From: Brevibacillus_H ginsengisoli | Lineage (GTDB): Bacteria; Bacillota; Bacilli; Brevibacillales; Brevibacillaceae | Direction of reading: 5' to 3' | Length of the DNA: 64,000 nucleotides | Assembly (NCBI RefSeq): GCF_050113715.1 | Contig: NZ_JBNJQR010000002.1 | Coordinates: 434,001-498,000, forward strand | Shown: positions 8,185-16,592 of the stretch, piece by piece | How positions within the stretch are numbered: the stretch's first letter is position 1 | Layout of the letters: every line of letters begins with the position of its first letter | Notes under the pieces: model-generated | The model's database searches: none | What the model saw: the letters and a program-made list of their open reading frames with translations, nothing else | What the model was told of the DNA's origin: nothing | Made by a program: the position numbers and the translations under genes

Positions 8185-8457
8185 ATGAATGAATCATTTA
8201 AAGCGTTATCGGATCCGACTAGAAGAGCCATCATCAAGCTGCTCCGCGAGAAGGATCGAACAGCCGGTGAAATAGCCGAGCATTTTCAAATGACCAAGCC
8301 TAGTATCTCCCACCACCTTAACGTGCTGAAAACGGCGAAGCTGATCTTAGACGAACGTCAAGGACAAAATATTTTGTACTCATTGAACACGACTGTGGTT
8401 CAAGAAGTTATGGGCTGGTTTATGGAAATTATTAAAAAAGGAGAGGAAGAAACATGA
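8185..8457 (+). CDS. ArsR/SdpR-family autorepressor
   Basis: A 90-residue winged-helix protein (FKALSDPTRRAIIKLLREKD, recognition helix MTKPSISHHLNVLKTAKLI), the length and sequence type of SdpR. SdpR represses its own operon until relieved by membrane-bound SdpI. It lacks the CxC metal site of arsenic sensors. The stop overlaps the next start (ATGA), a sign of translational coupling, and the operator lies in its leader. Confidence 0.85.
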   Translation: MNESFKALSDPTRRAIIKLLREKDRTAGEIAEHFQMTKPSISHHLNVLKTAKLILDERQGQNILYSLNTTVVQEVMGWFMEIIKKGEEET

Positions 8458-9119
8458 ACAAAAGCACCAAATCATGGAGCTGGAAAGACACCCTGATCAT
8501 AATCATCGCGCTTGTTCCGGTAGTAATTGGAGCAGCGATGTATAACCAACTGCCCGAACAAATGTCTTCCCACTTTGACATGAACGGAAACGCTAACGGT
8601 TTTATGAGCAAGCCTACTTTCTTTATTTTTATGACGCTTTTGAATGTCTTTCTAGTCCTCCTGTTAAAAGTGGCTCCCAAACTTGACCCAAAGCGTGCCA
8701 ATTATGAAAAATTCTTGGATGTGTATACCTTGCTTCGTTTTGTGATCGTCATTTTCTTAAGCGGTATCTTCGTTATGGTGTTGCTCGAAAACCTGGGTTA
8801 CGGCGTTTCGATAAGGACTGGCACGTTTCTATCTTTGGGTGGATTGTGGATTGTGATGGGCAATTATTTGGGCCGTATTCGTCATAATTACATGCTAGGA
8901 ATTCGGACGCCGTGGACGCTCGCCAGCGAAGAAGTCTGGAGAAAAACGCATCGTATGGCGGGACCTGTGTGGGTAATTTGCGGGATTGTTATGATTTTCG
9001 GCAGCTTTTTCAGTGGAGCTTCATTCTCTTATCTGTTCCTCATTACGATTGGTATTTCAGTAGTCTTACCCTTGATCTATTCCTATCTGGGATTTAAAAA
9101 ACTTGGGCAAGGAAAGTAG
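8454..9119 (+). CDS. SdpI-family integral membrane protein
   Basis: A 221-residue protein with about six membrane helices, an N-terminal DUF1648-like stretch (PEQMSSHFDMNGNANGFMSK) and the SdpI C-terminal signature (NYMLGIRTPWTLASEEVWRKTH). In Bacillus subtilis SdpI gives immunity to the SdpC toxin and sequesters SdpR. No SdpA/B/C toxin genes occur nearby, so here it may protect against foreign toxin or serve only as a signal receptor. It overlaps the upstream sdpR-like gene by 4 bases. Confidence 0.85.
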   Translation: MNKSTKSWSWKDTLIIIIALVPVVIGAAMYNQLPEQMSSHFDMNGNANGFMSKPTFFIFMTLLNVFLVLLLKVAPKLDPKRANYEKFLDVYTLLRFVIVIFLSGIFVMVLLENLGYGVSIRTGTFLSLGGLWIVMGNYLGRIRHNYMLGIRTPWTLASEEVWRKTHRMAGPVWVICGIVMIFGSFFSGASFSYLFLITIGISVVLPLIYSYLGFKKLGQGK

Positions 9120-9193
9120 AAATAAAAAGAATAATTTCAGTTTGAATTAACAACGATAAGGGTGAAAAAACCTATGAAAGGGGATTTTTACCC

Positions 9194-9490
9194 ATGCATA
9201 CTGGCTTTGAAAAACCATTTATTCGAATTCATCTGTTATATCACGCGAATCATAAACCCATTACCCCAGAAGAAATGCAATCCGAAATTAACAGCCATGG
9301 CTACCACGTCAATTCACAGGAAATCCAACAGGAATTGAGTCATTTAGCAATGGAAGGGTATGTCACTGCTAATGGCACCCAATTCCAAATTACAACAAGC
9401 GGACAAAGCGAACTGCAAAGCGTTCAGCAACATTTGGAGCCTTTATATCAAGAAGTTGTACAAAATAAGCAGGCTGAATTCCCTATGTAG
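9194..9490 (+). CDS. 98-aa winged-helix-like hypothetical protein
   Basis: A 98-residue soluble protein downstream of sdpI, with a helix-turn-helix-like pattern (PFIRIHLLYHANHKPITPEEM, QEIQQELSHLAMEGYVTANG) that fits PadR-type or other small winged-helix proteins. AAAGGGG precedes the start by several bases. A terminator follows. The gap of 74 bases after sdpI allows cotranscription. Function not known. Confidence 0.6.
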   Translation: MHTGFEKPFIRIHLLYHANHKPITPEEMQSEINSHGYHVNSQEIQQELSHLAMEGYVTANGTQFQITTSGQSELQSVQQHLEPLYQEVVQNKQAEFPM

Positions 9491-9517
9491 AAGGTAACTA
9501 CTATTAAAATGCGCAAA

Positions 9518-9552
9518 AACAACCTCCTGTTCAATCTGCAGGAGGTTGTTTT
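9518..9552. terminator. Bidirectional rho-independent terminator
   Basis: A 12-bp perfect stem AACAACCTCCTG/CAGGAGGTTGTT with a 9-base loop, T-rich on the plus side and A-rich on the other, between convergent genes ending at 9490 and 9644. Confidence 0.85.
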
Positions 9553-9643
9553 GTGGGCTATTTTGCAAATTAGATTCTTGTGCTTCTTGTTTGTTTTAAG
9601 AACTGGGCATGCTATTCAATTGAAAAATTATTGTTTAGTACTC

Positions 9644-10753
9644 TTATATCATTGAATTCTTGCGGCTGAGCAGTTCTTTAAATTCCGTTTGCAACTGAAG
9701 TCGGAGCTGTTCAACGATTGAAAAATCCGTTGCCTCCGTATAAAAAGCCTTCAGTTGTGAATCGATGGCTTCGGCTTCAGCCAGATAGGAAGTAGCCTCT
9801 TTCATTTTTGCGGAATAGCGTTCTTTAATGTCGGACAGCTCTGTTGCATACTCTTCATCGGTTCCGGGGGTCATGGTGAGCTCATACATATCCAATACCT
9901 CATCCCCCTCTCGATCTGGAAAGTATTCATGAGGAGCGGTGCTATCAAAAATGGCTGTGCTGAGCGTTGGGAAGATCAGCATATCAAGACTATTCGGATC
10001 AAACCCGCAATGGTACACTTGTACTTCCACTCCACTTGTTTCGGCGGCGGCGGTCAGCTTTTTTAGCAGAGTTGATTTACCGGAACCTGGTCTTCCTTTA
10101 ATGAAAATCCTTCGTTGCAACTGAGCGGTCAGGCTTTGAATAAAATCGTAGGCGCCATTCGGGGTGGCGGCTCCAAAAAACAAGTGGCGGCCGGTTGTCG
10201 GAATGGCGTCTCCACGTCCATCGAATAATTCCTGAGCCAGGTCTTGTGCAACTTGATTGGCCTTCACAAAATCCATACTCTTGATATAAAATCTTTCCCA
10301 ATCATCATGAATCTGCAAGGCTTGGGCAAAGGTTTCATACGCCTTCGAATAGGTCTCATCGAGAGTTGCTTTGAGTTCTTCAATTGTTGTCAGATTCTCT
10401 TGCGTAATTCGGCTATTATCGAGTGCTTCCCCGAAATTGTAGGTATGGATCTCACAAATATCGTCGATTGGGATGTCGTCACAGGCCTCTTCGTCAACGA
10501 CGCCCACGTTCAATTCTGTTGCAATCAACCCCTCAAGCTCGTCGGAACGAAGGGGTGAATGGAAGCATTGTACGTTGTGGCCTTCTTCCAACAAGGTATC
10601 AGCCAATTGCCTAATAACTGTCGACTTGCCAGTCCCCGGAGGACCTGAAAGAACAAATATTCGATTGAGCCCTTGAAAGGCGGAATGATACAAAAAATGG
10701 GCTCCTCTAGCGGTGTTCCCGTGAGCAAAGTAATGAGAGGATTTTCCGGTCAA
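9644..10753 (-). CDS. Tandem P-loop ATPase (PRK06851-type)
   Basis: A 369-residue protein with two Walker A motifs, GPPGTGKST near residue 37 and GRPGSGKST near residue 220, each followed by a similar pattern (QCFHSPLRSDELEGLI and QVYHCGFDPNSLDMLI). It therefore consists of two homologous ATPase halves. This matches a poorly studied Firmicute ATPase family. It starts at TTG 10753, 7 bases after AAAGGAGTG. It is monocistronic and sits just beyond the exopolysaccharide operon's terminator; no role can be assigned. Confidence 0.7.
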   Translation of the reverse strand: MTGKSSHYFAHGNTARGAHFLYHSAFQGLNRIFVLSGPPGTGKSTVIRQLADTLLEEGHNVQCFHSPLRSDELEGLIATELNVGVVDEEACDDIPIDDICEIHTYNFGEALDNSRITQENLTTIEELKATLDETYSKAYETFAQALQIHDDWERFYIKSMDFVKANQVAQDLAQELFDGRGDAIPTTGRHLFFGAATPNGAYDFIQSLTAQLQRRIFIKGRPGSGKSTLLKKLTAAAETSGVEVQVYHCGFDPNSLDMLIFPTLSTAIFDSTAPHEYFPDREGDEVLDMYELTMTPGTDEEYATELSDIKERYSAKMKEATSYLAEAEAIDSQLKAFYTEATDFSIVEQLRLQLQTEFKELLSRKNSMI

Positions 10754-11017
10754 AGTGAAACACTCCTTTTGTGCTTATCCTGTAGATCCAGAATAATTAC
10801 AAGTTCCGTGAAAGCTACAGTCATAAGCGATATGGGATAAATGCCTATGCTTCAGCCTATTCCGACACACGCACAGGTGTTACTTTGTCACCTCAAACAC
10901 CATTGTGCAATAACATATCAGAAAGGAAACTATCTCGTAAACGGTACTTTGTTGAATCAAAAAAACCTTCAAGCAGTTTGGACACCGAAAAAGGTGCTCT
11001 GCCGAAGGTTTTCAGTT
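10754..11017. other. Intergenic region between ATPase and exopolysaccharide operon end
   Basis: About 260 bases without a convincing gene. It holds the ATPase leader and, near 10959-11012, the terminator described separately. A plus-strand frame here overlaps the terminator and lacks a ribosome site. Confidence 0.5.
10959..11012 (-). terminator. Terminator of the exopolysaccharide operon
   Basis: On the minus strand AACCTTC and GAAGGTT close a branched stem containing an inner CACC/GGTG hairpin, followed by seven T residues. It starts a few bases after the beta-helix gene stop. Confidence 0.7.
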
Positions 11018-12385
11018 TTAAGGATTCCAAGAATTAAATTGTTCCGTTGGATTTACCGAAGTATCGTTAACCAATGGGCTTCCCGTTACTTGGGCGATAT
11101 TCTCCCGCACAAAGACTCGAACCCCGCTTCCTATAGTCATCAGTCGGATCGCATCTAACCCATTGACGAACTGATTGTTGCGAATGGTCACATTCCCTTT
11201 GGTGATTTGTACGGCAATTGCCCTGTCAACAAAACCATCAAACAGATTATTGACGATATCAATCAGACGGTTGGCAGTCGAATCGCTTTTTCCAATGTAG
11301 AGCAAATAGGGAGCTGAATTATTTCGAAATCGATTATCACGGATCAACGTATGCAGGGTAACTCCGGTTCCGGTTTGTCCAAGTGTCACTATGGCTTGCT
11401 TTGTATGATTATCAAAAAAATCGTTGTCGATCATCCGGATGTCTTCTGCTGATTCCTCGACATTGATCAAGTGAGAATACATCGTTCCATCAACGGGGTC
11501 AACGCCATTATTACGAAACGTGTTGCTTTGGATGAGAATATTTTTACCGTTTGCGAGTCCTAGTCCGAGCGCGTTTTGCTCTACGCGATTTCGCACAAAC
11601 CATGCTTTATAGCTTGTGGCGCCCTGATTATTCACATCGCCTGACAGCTTCAGATTGGCTGGAAAACCGCGAACATGATGAAAGTAGTTGTCGTGGATAT
11701 GCAAAAAGCGACCCGATCCAAACATATCAATCCCATCACCATTTAAATAGCGAAACTCGTTATAACTTAGGTTAAGATTTTCACTGTCCCCTCCGTTGAA
11801 TTTAACACCATCCCCTGTTGCCTTTTCAAACAAGCATTGCGTAATCACGATGTTATTCGTTTTTTGGCACATGACCAAATTATCCACCCGATATTCTCCT
11901 GTAGCCTTACAGCGATCCAGTTTCAGGAACTGGTTCCAAAATGTCTTGTCGTTATAGTCAATCGGGTCTCCATCATAGGCTGAATAGAAATAGGCAAGGG
12001 CTCCATTGGTGATCTGGCATTGACATAGTGAGACATACGACAATTTGATTCCTCTTAAAAAACGTGCTGTCCCTGGTACGGCGGCTGGATCAAAGGTAAG
12101 GCGATTGATCTCGATATAACTTGAATCTTGTACCCGAAATAAATCGTGTCGCCCCCCTTTAATTACCGAACCGTTTCCCTCTACATAGATGTTACTTGCC
12201 TTGTTAATCTCCAGTGGTCCTGAGATCTTGTAGGTTCCTTTAGGAAACACAAGTACGGAAGCGACCCCACTCTGTAATACTGCGAGAGCAGCTTTAATTG
12301 CAGCGGTATCATCGGTCGTTCCGTTACCTTTTGCCCCGTATTCCATTACATTGACTCGTTCATTTGCGTCCAGTTTGAAAGCCAC
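11018..12385 (-). CDS. Parallel beta-helix (pectate-lyase-like) protein, last gene of the exopolysaccharide operon
   Basis: A 455-residue protein. It opens with the NVMEYGAKGNGTTDDTAAIK motif typical of Pectate_lyase_3/GH28-related folds, then shows many short N-rich turns (IRDNRFRNNS, IVNNLFDG, IRNNQFVNG) spaced as in right-handed beta-helices. Such proteins cut or epimerise acidic polysaccharides. With UDP-galacturonate predicted upstream, an activity on the exopolymer is plausible. The start is GTG 12385 after AGGGAG. No signal peptide is visible, which is odd for a polysaccharide-active enzyme. Confidence 0.75.
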   Translation of the reverse strand: MAFKLDANERVNVMEYGAKGNGTTDDTAAIKAALAVLQSGVASVLVFPKGTYKISGPLEINKASNIYVEGNGSVIKGGRHDLFRVQDSSYIEINRLTFDPAAVPGTARFLRGIKLSYVSLCQCQITNGALAYFYSAYDGDPIDYNDKTFWNQFLKLDRCKATGEYRVDNLVMCQKTNNIVITQCLFEKATGDGVKFNGGDSENLNLSYNEFRYLNGDGIDMFGSGRFLHIHDNYFHHVRGFPANLKLSGDVNNQGATSYKAWFVRNRVEQNALGLGLANGKNILIQSNTFRNNGVDPVDGTMYSHLINVEESAEDIRMIDNDFFDNHTKQAIVTLGQTGTGVTLHTLIRDNRFRNNSAPYLLYIGKSDSTANRLIDIVNNLFDGFVDRAIAVQITKGNVTIRNNQFVNGLDAIRLMTIGSGVRVFVRENIAQVTGSPLVNDTSVNPTEQFNSWNP

Positions 12386-12469
12386 GCTTTTTCTCCCTCA
12401 CTTCTCTTATTGATGACTCTTTCGATCACCATTCTATGATTACGCCGGAGAATGCGTGTGGACTAGGGT

Positions 12470-14338
12470 TTACGATTTGATAAATTCTCTCTCTACTGTC
12501 CTTTGATAGGTGGGAACAATATGGTGCAAAAGCGAACAGATCTCTTCATGCAGCTGTGGTGTATCATTTCGTTGCATAATCGATTCCAGTCTGCGCAGTA
12601 CATAGGCAAGTTCTTCATAGGAAAAGTCACTTGGTTTGCCGATAAAGATTCGGTTATGTTTGGAAGCCGTTGCCCCTTCCTCATTGGTTAGGATTTCTTC
12701 ATACAGCTTTTCTCCCGGACGTATCCCCGAATAAACGATTTCAATATCGATATGAGGCTCCAAGCCAGACAAACGAATTAGATCATGTGCAAGATCAGCA
12801 ATTCTGACTGGTTTTCCCATATCAAGGATGAAGATCTCTCCTCCTCTAGCAAATGCTCCCGCCTGAATAACGAGTTGAACCGCCTCTGAGATCGTCATAA
12901 AAAAGCGGACCATGTCTGGGTGGGTTACGGTAACAGGCCCTCCCCGCTTGATCTGATCTTTAAAGAGTGGAATCACGCTGCCCCGACTTCCTAATACATT
13001 TCCAAAACGAACCGCAACAAATTTGGTCATACTCTCTTTATCCAGGCTCTGGATCAATAATTCCGTCATTCGTTTGGTAGCGCCCATCACACTGGTTGGA
13101 TTGACGGCTTTATCTGTTGAGATGGCGACAAAGCGATCGGCATGATATTTGTGGGCGCATTCCGCGACATTTTTGGTCCCAAAAATGTTATTCTTAACCG
13201 CTTCAACTGGATTCCATTCCATTAACGGCACATGTTTATGCGCAGCCGCATGAAATACAATGTCAGGGCGGTATTTCGCAAAAACGGATTCGATTCTTAC
13301 GCGATCCTGTATATCCGCGATAATCGGCTCAATCGATAGAGTGGGATAATTCCGACGCAATTCGTTTTCGATCGCATAGATGCTGTTTTCACCGTGTCCG
13401 AGGAGTAGCATCATTCTAGGCTGAAGACGGGATATCTGACGACATAGTTCCGATCCAATCGAGCCGCCTGCACCTGTTACTAACACGACTTTGTCCGTGA
13501 GATAAGCGGAAATCTCCTGGATATTTACTTCAGCCGGTTCTCTGCCGAGGAGATCCTCTACCTGAACATCACGTATCTGGCCGATCGTCATCTTTCCTTC
13601 GATCAGATCACGCAATCGTGGCAGCAACTTAACCTGCAGTCGTGCGCTTTTGCATTGCTCGATAAGGTTTGCTAATTCCAGTTTATCCAGTGAAGGAATC
13701 GCGATAATGATCAGATCAATTTGATGTGATGCTATGATATGGATGAGATCGTTTCGTGTACCAATGATGGGAACGCCCATGACATGCAAATTTTGTTTTT
13801 TGGTGTCATCATCGAGAAACGCGACTGGATAGATATCGGTTTCGTCGGTGTGGATCAGTTCATCGACCAACATTTTTCCTGCTGATCCTGCTCCAACGAT
13901 TAAGGCCCGCTTATGATGTGGCTGGAAAGAAACCGTGCTATAGTGCAGCAGTCTCCATGCGAGCCGTGACGTACCTAAGCCCATCGAGGCGATCAGCCAC
14001 GAAAGAATAAAGATCGAGTTCGGAATAATTGTCTCTAGACCTGCCAGACGTAGTACATGGTAGATTCCCCAAGTGAGTATCAGCCCCACTATACTGGCAC
14101 GGATGATCAGCGATATCTCACGGATTCCAGCGAAGCGCCAAGAAAAGCGATACACTTTGGACATTAAGAAACTGAGAATCGTACATCCACCAAATAACAA
14201 GATCGTGTCAGGAATCGTGGTCCAAAACGGTTTGGGGATCTCGCCTTCAAAGCGAATTGCATAACCGAGCAAGACGGCAGCGCTTAACAACATAGCATCA
14301 AGCAAAACGGTGGCAATCAATCGATGTCTATCATTCAT
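12470..14338 (-). CDS. UDP-GlcNAc 4,6-dehydratase, membrane type (EpsC/PglF/CapD family)
   Basis: A 622-residue enzyme with four N-terminal membrane helices, a first Rossmann-like domain (RALIVGAGSAGKMLVDEL near 148) and a catalytic SDR domain (VLVTGAGGSIGSEL near 290, STDKAVNPTSVMGATKR near 410). Full-length members convert UDP-GlcNAc to the 4-keto-6-deoxy sugar, the first step to bacillosamine-type sugars. The DegT aminotransferase and PglC-like transferase encoded upstream complete the route. Methionine replaces the usual SDR tyrosine, as is normal in this subfamily. Confidence 0.88.
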   Translation of the reverse strand: MNDRHRLIATVLLDAMLLSAAVLLGYAIRFEGEIPKPFWTTIPDTILLFGGCTILSFLMSKVYRFSWRFAGIREISLIIRASIVGLILTWGIYHVLRLAGLETIIPNSIFILSWLIASMGLGTSRLAWRLLHYSTVSFQPHHKRALIVGAGSAGKMLVDELIHTDETDIYPVAFLDDDTKKQNLHVMGVPIIGTRNDLIHIIASHQIDLIIIAIPSLDKLELANLIEQCKSARLQVKLLPRLRDLIEGKMTIGQIRDVQVEDLLGREPAEVNIQEISAYLTDKVVLVTGAGGSIGSELCRQISRLQPRMMLLLGHGENSIYAIENELRRNYPTLSIEPIIADIQDRVRIESVFAKYRPDIVFHAAAHKHVPLMEWNPVEAVKNNIFGTKNVAECAHKYHADRFVAISTDKAVNPTSVMGATKRMTELLIQSLDKESMTKFVAVRFGNVLGSRGSVIPLFKDQIKRGGPVTVTHPDMVRFFMTISEAVQLVIQAGAFARGGEIFILDMGKPVRIADLAHDLIRLSGLEPHIDIEIVYSGIRPGEKLYEEILTNEEGATASKHNRIFIGKPSDFSYEELAYVLRRLESIMQRNDTPQLHEEICSLLHHIVPTYQRTVEREFIKS

Positions 14339-14358
14339 TGATATTCCTCCATTTTCGC

Positions 14359-15315
14359 CTAAACGATCCTGACCTCATCAAATTTAAGCATTGTACTACC
14401 GGCTTGATACCGGCCTAGCTCTGGGTCATTAGACTGCCCTTGCAGATTGTTTAGAAGGAAGCGGAAGAAATTTTGTCCGCAAAGATAGGCATGGGGATAG
14501 CCTCCGCCAAAACGTGGATTGATTTCGGAAATAAGATAGTTGTCCCCCACTTTAAAACAGTCAATATCGATGGGACCTACTGGCTTTAATACATGTAACA
14601 ATTGTTCAATCAGACTTGTGAATTGCAGGTCCTTAATCGCTAGAGAACGATCCGTCTCTCCTGCTCGCATCCGCAGCTTTTTTTTCGTAAATATGGAGAT
14701 TGGCTTTTGTGTGATAAGATCCACATAGGCATCTACTCCGTATTCCTCCATCTCAAGAAACGGCTGCGCCACCAGATCATGTTCGGGACGCATCGCCTCT
14801 TCCAACGCCTGATAGGTTTTCACAATCATGATGCCTTGGCTGGCGCTACCCTTGCGTGGTTTCAGAAGCAAGGGAAAAGAAAACTCCTCTTTCTCAAGTG
14901 CTTCTCTCGTCTCCTCCAGGCTTGCGCGTGTTGGTACCGCAGGCAGACCGTGTGCGGTTAAAAATGTGTAAGTTGCTTGTTTATCCAGACAGATATCAAT
15001 CACATCAGGAGCAGAGACTACCAGGTGGATTCCAGTGTCCGCAAATCGTTCACGGTGCCGCGATAGGAGGGAGAGTTCGGGATCAATCAAGGAGAGAACC
15101 GCGCCAACTTCAAAGCGACTGCATATTTCGAGTAGTTTATCTAAGTAGTCGGGATCATCAATGGGTGGAACCAGCAGGTGATCATCGGCGGCATACAAAG
15201 CAGGCGCATTCTGATCACAATCAACGGCGACTACACGTCCATTACCAGCTAATGTCTCTTGTAAAAAGTGAATCAGTTTTACTCTACGACCGGCACTCGT
15301 GAAAAGTATATTCAT
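14359..15315 (-). CDS. ATP-grasp ligase
   Basis: A 318-residue protein with an N-terminal Rossmann-like preATP-grasp domain (NILFTSAGRRVKLIHFL), the ATP-grasp lysine/glycine loop (PLLLKPRKGSASQGIMIV near 150) and the metal-binding end (DCFKVGDNYLISEINPRFGG near 265). It belongs to the carbamoyl-phosphate-synthase-like or PylC-like ATP-grasp group, which joins a carboxylate to an amine. Its start overlaps by one base the stop of the PLP enzyme gene. The tight coupling suggests that it attaches an amino acid to the 4-amino sugar (inferred). Confidence 0.82.
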   Translation of the reverse strand: MNILFTSAGRRVKLIHFLQETLAGNGRVVAVDCDQNAPALYAADDHLLVPPIDDPDYLDKLLEICSRFEVGAVLSLIDPELSLLSRHRERFADTGIHLVVSAPDVIDICLDKQATYTFLTAHGLPAVPTRASLEETREALEKEEFSFPLLLKPRKGSASQGIMIVKTYQALEEAMRPEHDLVAQPFLEMEEYGVDAYVDLITQKPISIFTKKKLRMRAGETDRSLAIKDLQFTSLIEQLLHVLKPVGPIDIDCFKVGDNYLISEINPRFGGGYPHAYLCGQNFFRFLLNNLQGQSNDPELGRYQAGSTMLKFDEVRIV

Positions 15316-16592
15316 CAGCGGTTTACCTCCATCGATTTCACCCTATCATCAAATACATATAGGCTCTCCGGGAAGAATTCCGAGAGCGTCTCTCTTTTTC
15401 TGATGGTAAAAACCTCGTCTTGTTGCAGCGCCAAGATTGGCGGTCGCTCTTTGATAAAGGGTGGTTGAAAGACGATGGTATAGGCACCAACGTGGCTAAA
15501 CATAAGAAAATCCCCAATTTGCGGCAACGGACCACGGTGAGCGCAAAGCAAGTAATCTTTCTCCATACAGGTGTAACCAACGACGTGATAGATAGCCTCG
15601 CGGGTTCGTTCATCTTTTCCAATGACCTTTACAGGTAGAGGGTGAGGATGCATCGTAGGCTTAATATTGTGTACACTTCCATCTACGGTGACAAAAGTGC
15701 TTCCTCTGTTCTCCTTGATATCTACCACCTGACAGACGAAGGAAAGAGTATCCGCGACCAACGAGATTCCTGGCTCAATGATTAATAGTGGTTGATTCGG
15801 CCATGTGCCGAGCTCTTGCTGCATGATTGAACCAATCACTTCAGCATACTCCTCATATGTCGGCACCTCTTGTTGAGGAAACGTCTCGGGCAATGATCCG
15901 TACATGCCCCCACCGACATCCAGATAAAGCAAGGTGTCCTGAAGATAAACATTGGCAAGGCGACATAGCTCTCTGGTAATGGTCTCATACACCTTCAAAC
16001 TGCGATTCGTTGAAAAATGTCCATGTAGACCAACGACTTTAATATTAGACTGTTTCGATAGCTGCTCCAGGGCTGCAAGAAAATTGCCGTTTTCCACACA
16101 GAAGCCGAATCGGCTAACTTCATACCCGTTTTGAAGAGGACTCGTGGAGTTCTTTGCGAGATCGATATTGACGCGAAGACCGATGCGGATTGTCCGGGAC
16201 TGGTTCGCATCCGCATAATCCAGGACGGTTTGTAGTTCAGTGAAGGAATCGAGATTGATCATGCTCTCTTGCTCGAGCGCATAGATGAGATCCTGCTCCC
16301 GTTTAAGTGGTCCGTTAAAAATGATCTCGCTCGGGTCAACACCAAGCTTGATCGCTAAATCATACTCTAGCCGGGAGACCACTTCTGCGTATGCCCCGGC
16401 GCGATGCAATGTTTGGCAGAGAAACGGCAGATAATTGGTTTTATAGGAATAGGCGATGACCACTTTAGGATAGTAAGTGGCAAACGCTTCAGACATCCGT
16501 TGATAATTTGTTAGCAATTTATCGGGCATAAACAGATAAAAGGCTGATTCTTGCAGCTGGTACCACTCTTGAAGTTTTTCATAGGGATACAT
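15315..16592 (-). CDS. Fold-type III PLP decarboxylase-like enzyme (DAP/ornithine decarboxylase family)
   Basis: A 425-residue protein with the PLP lysine in VVIAYSYKTNYLPF near residue 52, the glycine-rich phosphate-binding loop DVGGGMYGSLPETF and the C-terminal GYTCMEKDYL segment that supplies the active-site cysteine and acidic residue. This is the alanine-racemase-fold decarboxylase family (diaminopimelate decarboxylase, BtrK). It is not expected to be the housekeeping LysA, since it sits between a sugar aminotransferase and an ATP-grasp ligase, overlapping both. It could make an amine or modified amino acid for polymer decoration. Confidence 0.8.
   Translation of the reverse strand: MYPYEKLQEWYQLQESAFYLFMPDKLLTNYQRMSEAFATYYPKVVIAYSYKTNYLPFLCQTLHRAGAYAEVVSRLEYDLAIKLGVDPSEIIFNGPLKREQDLIYALEQESMINLDSFTELQTVLDYADANQSRTIRIGLRVNIDLAKNSTSPLQNGYEVSRFGFCVENGNFLAALEQLSKQSNIKVVGLHGHFSTNRSLKVYETITRELCRLANVYLQDTLLYLDVGGGMYGSLPETFPQQEVPTYEEYAEVIGSIMQQELGTWPNQPLLIIEPGISLVADTLSFVCQVVDIKENRGSTFVTVDGSVHNIKPTMHPHPLPVKVIGKDERTREAIYHVVGYTCMEKDYLLCAHRGPLPQIGDFLMFSHVGAYTIVFQPPFIKERPPILALQQDEVFTIRKRETLSEFFPESLYVFDDRVKSMEVNR

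Noticed and set aside
14856..15302. 148-codon plus-strand frame opposite the ATP-grasp gene
   Set aside because: Antisense shadow; the minus-strand frame has full ATP-grasp motifs.
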